A DNA stretch of 24,097 nt, taken from positions 1 to 24,097 of the forward strand of contig USMH01000002.1 in NCBI GenBank assembly GCA_900555745.1, in the 5' to 3' direction. This DNA is from an uncultured Collinsella sp. (GTDB lineage Bacteria; Actinomycetota; Coriobacteriia; Coriobacteriales; Coriobacteriaceae). The notes below the pieces were generated by a model. The model searched no databases. It saw only the letters and a list, made by a program, of their open reading frames with translations, and was not told the DNA's origin. A program made the position numbers and the translations under genes. Below are positions 16,029 through 23,275 of this stretch, in pieces. The first letter of the stretch is position 1, and every line of letters starts with the position of its first letter.

Positions 16029-17403
16029 GCCGTCTCCTCTCTGCGAACGACGCTGCGGCAGACGCGAACGCGCGCGCAACGTCGGGATTCGCAGGATAGT
16101 ACACATGCGGGAAGCCCGCAACCAGGGACGGGGTGGTCGTCATGCACGGCCAGCCCTTGTCGCGCCGGGGCTTCTGCGCCCAGAAGTCGCCGCCCGGGCA
16201 GGTGGACTGCCAGTAGTGGAACTCGTGCGCGCGGATGCGTGTGCCGCGCGGCCCATAGAGCCCGTCGCGTTGGGAAGTGAGCTCAACGTACCCGAAATGG
16301 GACAGCCTTCCCCCGTTCTCGCTTGCGCCCTCAAGGGCGCCCGCAACAGGCCAGCGCCGCCCCTCGTTATCGGCGATTTCGCGCTGCAGGTACAGAAATC
16401 CACCGCATTCGGCGACCGTCGGCATGCCGGATTCCACCGCATGCCGCACCGCCTCGCGCATCGGCACGTTCTCGGAGAGTTGCCGCGCATGGAGCTCCGG
16501 GTAGCCGCCTCCCAGATAGAGGGCGCTTGTCCCCCGGGGCAACTCGCTATCACACAGGGGGCTGAAAAAGGCCAGCTCGCAACCCAGGTCCTCGAGCGCG
16601 CGCAGGTTCTCCTCGTAGTAGAACGAGAACGCCTCGTCACGCGCGACGGCGACGATGGGCCGCGCTCCCGCGATCGACTCCAACCGGTAAGGTTCCTCGC
16701 GGATATCGGGTGCCGTCGCCGCTATTTCGAGCAAGCGGTCGACGTCGATGCTCTTTTCCACCAGCTCGGCCATCTTGTCGATGCGCGCGGAGAGCCGCTC
16801 GACCTCGTCGGCGGTCACAAGCCCCAGATGCCGGCTTTCGAGCGAGAATGCCTCATCGGCGGGGATATTACCCAAAACCGCGACGCCCGTGTGCTTCTCG
16901 ATCGCAGGCGCCGCGTAGGCGCAAGCAGCGGCGCTCGTCTTGTTCAGCACGACGCCGCGCACGTTCGCACAAGGCAGGAACTCGGCGATGCCGCGGATTA
17001 CGGCGGCGAGCGATAAAGACGCCCCGCGCCCGTTCACCACTAAAACGACTGGCGTTTCCGTGTCGCGCGCAACCTGGTAGCTGCTCGCGTCGGCCACGCC
17101 GGGCGCCATGCCGTCGTAGAAGCCCATGACCCCCTCGAGCACCGCGACATCCGCGCCAGCGGCGCCGCGTGCGAGCAGGGCGCACAGCGTCGGGGCGTCG
17201 GTGAAGAAGCCGTCTAAGTTGCCCGAGCGCGCACCCACGACGCGGCGATGAAAGAGCGGGTCAATGTAGTCGGGGCCGCATTTGAAGGCCGCGCATGCAA
17301 GGCCGCGGCGCGCGAGCGCGCGCAGGAGCGCGCACGTTACGACCGTCTTGCCGCTCCCGCTCGAGGGCGCAGCGACCATGAAGCGCGGGATGGACGTGCT
17401 CAC
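16021..17403 (-). CDS. cbiA: Cobyrinate a,c-diamide synthase CbiA/CobB
   Basis: ATP- and glutamine-dependent amidation of the a and c carboxylates of (cobalt-)cobyrinate. 460 aa. N-terminal ATPase with P-loop APSSGSGKT (12-20), then FKCGPDYIDPLFH and VLEGVMGFYDG, which are diagnostic of CbiA; C-terminal glutaminase with YLGGGYPELHA, nucleophile Cys in VAECGGFLYL and His in HEFHYW. Start GTG 17403 forms GTGA with the cbiET stop; ATG 17379 (eight codons in) is the alternative. Near-standard length and motifs imply a working enzyme. Confidence 0.95.
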   Translation of the reverse strand: MSTSIPRFMVAAPSSGSGKTVVTCALLRALARRGLACAAFKCGPDYIDPLFHRRVVGARSGNLDGFFTDAPTLCALLARGAAGADVAVLEGVMGFYDGMAPGVADASSYQVARDTETPVVLVVNGRGASLSLAAVIRGIAEFLPCANVRGVVLNKTSAAACAYAAPAIEKHTGVAVLGNIPADEAFSLESRHLGLVTADEVERLSARIDKMAELVEKSIDVDRLLEIAATAPDIREEPYRLESIAGARPIVAVARDEAFSFYYEENLRALEDLGCELAFFSPLCDSELPRGTSALYLGGGYPELHARQLSENVPMREAVRHAVESGMPTVAECGGFLYLQREIADNEGRRWPVAGALEGASENGGRLSHFGYVELTSQRDGLYGPRGTRIRAHEFHYWQSTCPGGDFWAQKPRRDKGWPCMTTTPSLVAGFPHVYYPANPDVARAFASAAASFAERRRHG

Positions 17404-18749
17404 CGGGCGCCGCCTTCCCCACCTGCACCACGCGCGCTGACGAGGAACACGGGGTTTTGCGCCTTCATAAGATGGTGCGAGCCTACAGCCTCGGCGCGGG
17501 CGGCCGACACCTGGCACGCCTCGAACCCCTTAAAGCGCAAACCCGAGAGGAGCGCGCACGCCTCGGTGAGCGTCTCAACGGTGACGCATGGCACGCACAG
17601 GCGAACCTGCGAGTTCTTCTCGAGCGCCGCCTCCACGATGGAGGGAAGCTCGCCCGCGCTCCCGCCGACGAACACGGCGTCGGGGAGGGGCAGTTTCGCG
17701 AGCGCTTCGGGGGCGACGCCGGGGACCGCATGCACGTTGCCGCACCCGAATGCATCCGCGTTCTCTCGGATGAGCCGCACGCCGGTCGCGTTGCGCTCGA
17801 CCGCCCATACCGACCCCGCTCGCGCGACGAGCGCCGCCTCGATCGATACGCTTCCCGTGCCGGCGCCGACGTCCCACACGGTGTCGGTCGCGGTAAGGCG
17901 CAGCTTCGCAAGCGCGACGGCGCGCACCTCCTGCTTGGTCATGGGAACGTCGCCGCGGATGAAGAGCTCGTCGGGAATGCCCGAGGAAGCGTACGGCCAG
18001 CGGGAACTCGCGGCGCGGGATGCGCCCGCAGAGTCCGCCGCGGAAGAAGCCGCCGCGGGCGCAGACGCGCCGGCCGGCGCCTCGGAGGCTACGCTAGAGC
18101 CCGCGGGCGAGCCGGCGCCGTCTGCGAACTCGATAAGCATCACGTTCAAGTCATCGAACGTCTGACCTGCTATTTCACTTGCGGTCGCACAGGTGATGCG
18201 CTCGTCGGGGTACGACAGGCGCTCGGCCACCGTCACGCGCGCGTCCCCGAAGCCCGCCTGCACAAGCTCGCCCGAAAGCCGCGAGGGGTCTTCCCCGCCC
18301 GACGTGGCGAGGAAAAGCTCACCTGCGCGCTCGGCCTCGGCCACGATGTCGCACGCCACGCCGTGAGCGCTCGCGAAGCGCCAATTCTGCCATGGACGCG
18401 CGAGGCGCGCGGCGAGATACGATGCTGAGCTTATGCCGGGAATGACGCGCACGGCCACCTGCGCGTCGCCGGAGAGCGCCTCCACCAGGCGGCGCGCGCC
18501 GCTGAACAGCCCAACATCGCCCGTCATCACGACCACGGCGCGCTGCCACGACGCCGCATCGGTGAGCGCGGCGACGATGTCCGCCGTCTTCACGAGCTCG
18601 CATCTCACCACGTCGGGCGGCACGTCGATGCCGACAAGCGCGCGATGAGCGCCGATGACCACGTCGGCGATGTCGATCGCGTCGAGCGCCGCGCGCGAGA
18701 GCAAGTCGGGGTTTCCGGGCCCCGCCCCGATGATCGTTACCTTTCGCAT
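17400..18749 (-). CDS. cbiET: Bifunctional CbiE-CbiT (CobL): precorrin-6B C5,15-methyltransferase/decarboxylase
   Basis: Adds methyl groups at C5 and C15 and removes the C12 acetate carboxyl. 449 aa. The N-terminal CbiE half (1 to about 200) is a class III tetrapyrrole methylase: VTIIGAGPGNPDLLSRAALD, VVMTGDVGLFSG, VRVIPGISSASYLAARLARP. The CbiT half (about 250-449) starts at GIPDELFIRGDVPMTKQEVR, with the SAM-binding DVGAGTGSVSIEAAL and FVGGSAGELPSIVEAAL. An Ala/Ser/Gly-rich linker of about 40 residues joins them. Start ATG 18749 has GGGAGA 4 nt upstream and overlaps cbiH by 13 nt. In many anaerobic pathways the two are separate genes; the fusion equals aerobic CobL. Confidence 0.95.
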   Translation of the reverse strand: MRKVTIIGAGPGNPDLLSRAALDAIDIADVVIGAHRALVGIDVPPDVVRCELVKTADIVAALTDAASWQRAVVVMTGDVGLFSGARRLVEALSGDAQVAVRVIPGISSASYLAARLARPWQNWRFASAHGVACDIVAEAERAGELFLATSGGEDPSRLSGELVQAGFGDARVTVAERLSYPDERITCATASEIAGQTFDDLNVMLIEFADGAGSPAGSSVASEAPAGASAPAAASSAADSAGASRAASSRWPYASSGIPDELFIRGDVPMTKQEVRAVALAKLRLTATDTVWDVGAGTGSVSIEAALVARAGSVWAVERNATGVRLIRENADAFGCGNVHAVPGVAPEALAKLPLPDAVFVGGSAGELPSIVEAALEKNSQVRLCVPCVTVETLTEACALLSGLRFKGFEACQVSAARAEAVGSHHLMKAQNPVFLVSARGAGGEGGAR

Positions 18750-19480
18750 GGAATCTCCCGATACCCGCGCGGCGTAACCATACGGCCGCCCACGAGCTTC
18801 GTGTCCGCGTTGCCGACGAACACGGTGGTGAACATGTCGGCGTCGATCTCTTCCAGCTCGGAGAGCCTGCACATGCCCGACTGCTGCCCCTCGCGCCCGA
18901 TGTTGCGTACCCAGCCGCAGAGCGTGTCGGGGGCCTTCCATTCGAGCATAATCTTCGCCGCGCGTGAGAGCCTGTCGGCGCGCTTTCTGCTGCGCGGGTT
19001 GTACAAACAGATGCAGAAGTCGGCGCTCGCCACGGCGGCGAGCCTGCGCTCGATGACCTCCCACGGTGTGAGCAGGTCGGAGAGCGACACGACCGCGAAG
19101 TCGTGGGCAAGCGGGGCGCCGAGCACCGCCGACCCGCTCTGAGCCGCGGTGGCCCCGGCGATAACTTCCACGTCTACATCGGGGTAGTCCTCCGCAAGCT
19201 CCAGCACGGGGCTCGCCATGCCGTACACGCCCGCGTCACCGCTGCACACGAGCGCCACGGCTTCTCCGCTCTGCGCGCGCGAAAGCGCCAGGCGGCACCG
19301 TTCGACCTCGTGCATCATCGGCGTCGCGAGATGCGCCGCGTCGGGCACGGCGGCGAGCGCGAGCTCCACGTATTTCGTGTACCCCACAACGATGTCGGCC
19401 GCCTCGAGCGCGCGCCGGGCCGCAATCGTCATGCCATCGGGGCCGCCCGGGCCGATCCCCACCACGAAGAGCTTTCCCAT
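18737..19480 (-). CDS. cbiH: Cobalt-precorrin-3 C17-methyltransferase CbiH/CobJ
   Basis: Methylates C17 with ring contraction, giving cobalt-precorrin-4. 247 aa, a SAM-dependent tetrapyrrole methylase: LFVVGIGPGGPDGMTIAARR (SAM loop), VALVCSGDAGVYGMASPVLE, VEVIAGATAAQSGSAVLGAP, CLYNPRSRKRADRL and IGREGQQ, a combination typical of CbiH. Start: ATG 19480 shares one base with the cbiG TGA (TGATG) and has AAGGAG 5 nt upstream. The GTG at 19483 is only 2 nt from that site, so ATG is preferred. The 3' end overlaps cbiET by 13 nt. Confidence 0.95.
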   Translation of the reverse strand: MGKLFVVGIGPGGPDGMTIAARRALEAADIVVGYTKYVELALAAVPDAAHLATPMMHEVERCRLALSRAQSGEAVALVCSGDAGVYGMASPVLELAEDYPDVDVEVIAGATAAQSGSAVLGAPLAHDFAVVSLSDLLTPWEVIERRLAAVASADFCICLYNPRSRKRADRLSRAAKIMLEWKAPDTLCGWVRNIGREGQQSGMCRLSELEEIDADMFTTVFVGNADTKLVGGRMVTPRGYREIPCER

Positions 19481-20613
19481 CACCGCTCCTTAAACGAAAG
19501 TTCGATAGTTACCTTGGAAAACGCGACGGTCACGCCGCCGTGAGCGAGCTTCGGGAAGATAAGTTTGCCCCCGTCCGCGAGTGCCGCGCGCTCGCACACG
19601 TTGTCGACCCCAACCGTCGCGCGCACGAAATCAGATGGCGAAACGCTGCCTTCGACCTGCGACAACTCCTCTGCGGAATACGTCGCAAGCGGGATATTGC
19701 GCGCGCGGCAGAAGGCGAGCAGACCCTCCTCGTGCGCCTTCACGTCGATCGTCGCCGCCTCGCGCACGGCCAAAGGCGAGATACCCGCCTGCCCGCACGC
19801 GAGAAGAAACGCCTCCTCGATCGCTTCGGCGCACGCACCGCGACGGCACCCTATGCCCGCAACGATGCAGGGCACGACAAGGCGAAGCGGCTCGGGCACA
19901 GGCGCCTGCGCCCGCACGCCGGCCGGCTTCCCCGTCTCACCGACGGGCACGACCTCGCCTGTTGTCTCCGCCGCGCGAACGGACGCACCTGCATTCGCGC
20001 CAGCGAACGGCGACACGACGATATCGGCCAGAGCGCGGTCGGACGCAATGTCAACCCCCTCAGGCAGCTGTCCCGAAATCGGCATGTCGGAATAGAGCGT
20101 CACGCGCCCGCCCGAAAGCAGCCGCGCCGACACTCGCTTGATGGCCTCGGGATTCGAAACGGCGAGCCCAGCACAGCGCGCCCACGTATCCACCGCCCAC
20201 ACGCCGCGGACGTCGGTCGCCGTGGTGATGACGGGGATGGCCCCTGCCGCGCGTGCCACAGTTTGCGCAAGGTCGTTCGCACCGCCCAAATGCCCCGACA
20301 AAAGCGGGACGGCAAAGCGCCCCGCCTCGTCGATCACCACAACCGCAGAATCGGTTGCCTTCGAGGCGACATGCGGCGCGATCGCCCGCACGGCGATGCC
20401 CGCCGCGCCCACGAACAGAAGCGCGTCCGACGCTTCCCACGCGAGCGCCGTCCATGTGCGCAGGTCGGCCTTCCCCTCGCCGAACCCGCGCGAAACGGAA
20501 ACGTCCCAGCCAGGGTCATCTTCACCTGTCTGCGCGCAATCGGAAAGCGCGCGTGCGGTGCGCTGCGCCAACGCATACCCCCTCTCAGTGAACGCTATGC
20601 AGGAAATCCTCAT
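19480..20613 (-). CDS. cbiG: Cobalt-precorrin-5A hydrolase CbiG
   Basis: Opens the delta-lactone of cobalt-precorrin-5A and releases acetaldehyde, a step unique to the anaerobic route. 377 aa. The central domain has FVGAAGIAVRAIAPHVASK (67-85) and AVPLLSGHLGGAN (101-113); the C-terminal CbiG_C domain starts near residue 247 with VAGIGCRRG and ends with ATVGVDNVCERAAL. A low-complexity linker (about 200-240) lies between. The ATG directly follows the stop of the cbiL remnant with no gap, and no strong ribosome binding site is seen. Confidence 0.95.
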   Translation of the reverse strand: MRISCIAFTERGYALAQRTARALSDCAQTGEDDPGWDVSVSRGFGEGKADLRTWTALAWEASDALLFVGAAGIAVRAIAPHVASKATDSAVVVIDEAGRFAVPLLSGHLGGANDLAQTVARAAGAIPVITTATDVRGVWAVDTWARCAGLAVSNPEAIKRVSARLLSGGRVTLYSDMPISGQLPEGVDIASDRALADIVVSPFAGANAGASVRAAETTGEVVPVGETGKPAGVRAQAPVPEPLRLVVPCIVAGIGCRRGACAEAIEEAFLLACGQAGISPLAVREAATIDVKAHEEGLLAFCRARNIPLATYSAEELSQVEGSVSPSDFVRATVGVDNVCERAALADGGKLIFPKLAHGGVTVAFSKVTIELSFKER

Positions 20614-20847
20614 CTAGCGCACCACCATCGTTGAGAAGTAGCTGCCCCGATCGGGCACATCGTCGAGCAAGCGGTACATGCGCTCGCCCGGAAGCCCACA
20701 GTCCTCTACGAGCTCGGCACCGTCGAAGGTGCCCTCCTCGCGAAGGATGCGCTTCGTGTCCGCAAGCGAGTGGCGCGCCTTCATAGCCACCTTCGTCCCT
20801 GGCCAGCCGATTGCGCGGCCCACCCCATACAGCACGCCTTTACTCAT
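20614..20847 (-). CDS. cbiL: Internally deleted CbiL (precorrin-2 C20-methyltransferase) remnant, reading frame intact
   Basis: Only 77 aa against about 230-240 for the family. The first residues MSKGVLYGVG match the start of CbiL/CobI, where GPGDP should follow. After AIGWPG the sequence jumps to what looks like the CbiL C-terminus: TKVAMKARHSLADTKRIL, a CG-x-PGE segment (CGLPGERMY) and YFSTMVVR. The SAM-binding loop and nearly the whole methylase fold are missing, so it should not be active. Yet the frame is open, the ATG overlaps the cbiD stop by 8 nt, and the stop abuts cbiG, so coupling is kept. Position in the operon supports the identity. It could be an in-frame deletion, an assembly collapse or a repurposed small protein; the first seems likeliest. 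Confidence 0.7.
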   Translation of the reverse strand: MSKGVLYGVGRAIGWPGTKVAMKARHSLADTKRILREEGTFDGAELVEDCGLPGERMYRLLDDVPDRGSYFSTMVVR

Positions 20848-22024
20848 ACGTCGCCCCCAATTTCCCGATAACTGCATCGGCGCCCGACGTGCGGAAAAGC
20901 TCGCGGCGCTCGGCGTCGAACACGACCGCGGCGATGTCGCATGCGCCCGCCGCGCGGCGGCGCAACCTGTCCTCGATTGCCGCAGCGAGCGAGGCGCGCG
21001 CAGCGTCCCCCACGCCGGCGGCCTCGATTACCTCGAGCGCCACCGTGGTCGTGACGGACGTCATGATCTCGCGCACGGTCTTCGCACCCGCGCCGGCCAT
21101 GGCCGCGTGGGCGGCCAGAATCTCCGCGCGGCAGTCGGCGGTACGCGAATGGGTGTCCATGATGCCGCCCGCGACCTTCACCAACTTGCCGATGTGTCCC
21201 ACAAGAAGGACATTGGTGAATCCCTCGCGAACGCAGCAATCAATCGCATCGCCCACAAAGTTGGAGATGAAGACCACCGGCGCACCGTTTAGGTGGAAAT
21301 GCCCCGAGATGAACTGCGCGCCGTAGTTGCCGGGCGTGAGCACGACTCCGCGCCGCCCCATAGCCGCATGCTGCCGGATCTCGAGCTCGATGCTGTCGCG
21401 CAAGGCAGCGAGACTGCGAGGCTCGACGATGCCCGTCGTGCCCAGGATGGAGATGCCGCCCTCTATCCCCAGGTGCGGGTTGAAGGTCTTTTCGGCAAGG
21501 GAAACGCCCTCGGGTACCGAAATCGTCACAGCAATATTTCCAGAAAAGCCGTGCGCGGCGCACACCTCGCGCACCGCCGAAGTGATCATCGCGCGCGGCG
21601 TCGCGTTGATGGCGGCCGCCCCCACCGGCTGCTCGAGCCCGGGCAACGTCACGCGCCCCACGCCCACGCCGCCATCGACGGAAACTTCCGATTCGTGCGC
21701 GGGCACGTCCTTGCTGTCCGTAACACCCGTGCCCGACCCCGAATGTTCCACGCGCGCGTACACGAGCACGCCGTCGGTCACATCGGCATCGTCGCCTGCG
21801 TCCTTACGCACGGCGCACTGGGCGCACCCCTCGCCGATGCATGCGTCGACCACGTCCGTCTCGACGGGCAGCCCGCCGGGGGTGACGATCGACACGAGGC
21901 CGACGGGCTTTCGTGACAAGAGCATCTCGCAGGCTGCCTTCGCCGCGAGCGCGGCGCAGCTCCCCGTGGTGTAGCCGCAGCGCAGGCGGGTCGTCCCAGT
22001 ATATATGTAGTGCTCGAAGGCCAC
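20840..22024 (-). CDS. cbiD: Cobalt-precorrin-5B C1-methyltransferase CbiD
   Basis: Methylates C1 after CbiG action; specific to the anaerobic pathway. 394 aa. Signature CGYTTGSCAALAAKAAC lies near the N-terminus, followed by INATPRAMI, VTISVPEGVSLAEKTFNPHL, EGGISILGTTGIVEPRS, LTPGNYG and LVGHIGKLVKVAGGIMDTHS. Start: GTG 22024, one base after the cbiF stop, preceded by GAAGGCGAG at a suitable distance; the 56 codons upstream are the cbiF shadow. The stop overlaps the cbiL remnant start by 8 nt. Confidence 0.95.
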   Translation of the reverse strand: MAFEHYIYTGTTRLRCGYTTGSCAALAAKAACEMLLSRKPVGLVSIVTPGGLPVETDVVDACIGEGCAQCAVRKDAGDDADVTDGVLVYARVEHSGSGTGVTDSKDVPAHESEVSVDGGVGVGRVTLPGLEQPVGAAAINATPRAMITSAVREVCAAHGFSGNIAVTISVPEGVSLAEKTFNPHLGIEGGISILGTTGIVEPRSLAALRDSIELEIRQHAAMGRRGVVLTPGNYGAQFISGHFHLNGAPVVFISNFVGDAIDCCVREGFTNVLLVGHIGKLVKVAGGIMDTHSRTADCRAEILAAHAAMAGAGAKTVREIMTSVTTTVALEVIEAAGVGDAARASLAAAIEDRLRRRAAGACDIAAVVFDAERRELFRTSGADAVIGKLGATYE

Positions 22025-22025
22025 G

Positions 22026-22817
22026 CTAGCTGCTCGCCTTCCGATACCCCGTGGCAAACGAAGGGTCGTAAAGCTTGCTGCGCTCGTACGACTCCGCTTG
22101 CGCGCCGTTGTGCGCAAGCCCGCCGCGAGCCCCGAGCACGCGGCCCACCACCACGAGCGCCGTGCGGTCGATGCCCTCTCGCGCGCCCGCATCGGCGAGC
22201 GTGCCCACTGTGCATCGCACCACGCGCTCCTCAGGCCAGGTCGCCTTGTACACGAGCGCCGCCGGCTCGTCGGAGCTGCGGCCCGCGGCCAAAAGCTCAG
22301 CGGAAAGCTCGGCGAGCATACCCGAGCTCAGGAAGATGACCATAGTCGAGCCGCTTTCCGCCATGGTGCGCATGCCCTCGCCCGCGGGCATAGGGGTACG
22401 TCCGGAAAGCCGCGTGATCACGACCGACTGGCTGATTCCCGGCAGCGTGTATTCCTGGCGAAGCGCCGCCGCGGCACCGCAAAAGCTCGACACGCCGGGC
22501 ACCACCTCGTAGTCCACGCCGCGCGCGTCGAGCGCGTCCATCTGCTCCTGGATGGCGCCGTACAGGCACGGGTCGCCCGTGTGCAGGCGCACCACTTCCT
22601 CGCCCCGCGCATCTGCCGCGCACATCACGTCGAGCACTTCCTCCAAGGTCATGTGCGCGCTGTCGTAGACGATGCAGGATTCCTTGCACTCAGCGAGCAG
22701 CTCGGGGTTCACAAGGCTTCCCGCCCAAACGACCACGTCGGCTGCGCGCAGAAGGCGCGCCCCGCGCAGGGTGATAAGGTCGGCGGCGCCCGAGCCTGCG
22801 CCAACGATATGAATCAT
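22026..22817 (-). CDS. cbiF: Cobalt-precorrin-4 C11-methyltransferase CbiF/CobM
   Basis: Methylates C11 using S-adenosylmethionine. 263 aa. Family marks: IHIVGAGSGAADLITLRG, WAGSLVNPELL, RLHTGDPCLYGAIQEQM, VVPGVSSFCGAAAALRQEYT, ITRLSGRTPMP and YKATWPEERVVR, which separate CbiF from CbiL and CbiH. Start ATG 22817 with AAGG about 5 nt upstream; the long open frame above it (to 22961) is leader sequence without family similarity. It is the first gene of the - strand operon, whose promoter must lie in 22818-23100; no good -35/-10 pair or riboswitch is seen on that strand. Confidence 0.95.
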   Translation of the reverse strand: MIHIVGAGSGAADLITLRGARLLRAADVVVWAGSLVNPELLAECKESCIVYDSAHMTLEEVLDVMCAADARGEEVVRLHTGDPCLYGAIQEQMDALDARGVDYEVVPGVSSFCGAAAALRQEYTLPGISQSVVITRLSGRTPMPAGEGMRTMAESGSTMVIFLSSGMLAELSAELLAAGRSSDEPAALVYKATWPEERVVRCTVGTLADAGAREGIDRTALVVVGRVLGARGGLAHNGAQAESYERSKLYDPSFATGYRKASS

Positions 22818-22948
22818 CCGAGCCTTCCCTTCCCGTTTCTCATCGCAACCGTTTACGCCGCCATTCGCGCAGCGGGCAAAACACGGCGCCTGCGGCGGCA
22901 ATCGGCGCAAATACGCAGGCAGGAGGCGCAATGCCGCCCGCCCTGGCT

Positions 22949-22977
22949 TTGACACGTTCACAAGTGCCCACTATCAT
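22949..22977 (+). promoter_or_regulatory. Sigma70-type promoter driving the riboswitch and cbiK
   Basis: TTGACA (22949-22954, perfect) is followed after exactly 17 nt by TATCAT (22972-22977, 5 of 6). Expected transcription start is near 22984, about 30 nt ahead of the aptamer. The -10 lies in CTATCATAG, whose other strand reads TATGAT, so a divergent - strand promoter for the cbiF operon may share this spot, though no good -35 was found for it. Confidence 0.75.
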
Positions 22978-23014
22978 AGTAAAAGATTCGGCAACGAGCA
23001 TATGACAATCGGAT

Positions 23015-23160
23015 AAAAGGAAATGACCGGCGCGGCGCCCGCACAGCCCGCGCTGGCTTGCGGAGGGAACCAGGTGGGAATCCTGGGCAAGGGACATTAC
23101 TGTATAGGACGCGCGGGCGAACCGCCTCGCGCCCCAAGCCAGACTGCTTCGCCTTTTCCT
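23015..23160 (+). promoter_or_regulatory. Cobalamin (B12) riboswitch aptamer upstream of cbiK
   Basis: The core matches the cobalamin riboswitch consensus in order. P2 stem-loop: CCGCA-CAGC (23039-23047) with GCTG (23052-23055) and TGCGG (23059-23063). Core GAGGGAAC leads into P4, CCAGG/CCTGG (23070-23074, 23082-23086), enclosing TGGGAAT. Then GGGACATTACTGTATAGG, equivalent to the ...ACTGT... strand; a strong hairpin GCGCGGGCG/CGCC-T-CGCGC (23111-23132); and the B12 box AAGCCAGACTGC (23136-23147). P1 can form between AAAAGG (23015-23020) and CCTTTT (23152-23157). It lies between a good promoter and cbiK. Adenosylcobalamin binding is expected to lower cbiK expression. Edges are approximate. 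Confidence 0.85.
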
Positions 23161-23269
23161 CACGGCATCGCCGTGGCGTTAGCTCCTTGTGAACCCCGAG
23201 GGGCGCGCTTTTCTTTCGCTTGTGCCGACAAGCAACTGTCGCCGGGGGACCGGCAAACCGAGGAAAGGA
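23154..23269 (+). promoter_or_regulatory. Candidate riboswitch expression platform and cbiK ribosome binding site
   Basis: After the B12 box, TTTCCTC (23155-23161) is the exact complement of GAGGAAA (23260-23266) at the cbiK ribosome binding site (AAAGGA, 6 nt before ATG 23276), so the site could be masked. GGGGCGCG (23200-23207) precedes a T-rich TTTTCTTT (23209-23216) and is complementary to CGCGCCCC (23128-23135) within the aptamer, suggesting a possible terminator. Small hairpins CACGGC/GCCGTG (23161-23175) and GCCGG/CCGGC (23241-23254) lie between. Which pairing does the switching cannot be decided by eye. Confidence 0.35.
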
Positions 23270-23275
23270 AAAACC

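Noticed and set aside
15090..16280. 396-codon + strand open frame opposite cobT
   Set aside because: Antisense shadow: composition follows the reversed cobT codons and there is no ribosome binding site or motif.
19540..20634. 364-codon + strand open frame opposite cbiG
   Set aside because: Arg/His-rich shadow of cbiG with no domain signal.
22818..22948. Possible - strand cobalamin riboswitch before cbiF, suggested by an AAAGCCAGG string
   Set aside because: No GGGAA...GGTG core, P4 stem or ACTGT-like strand could be found upstream on that strand.
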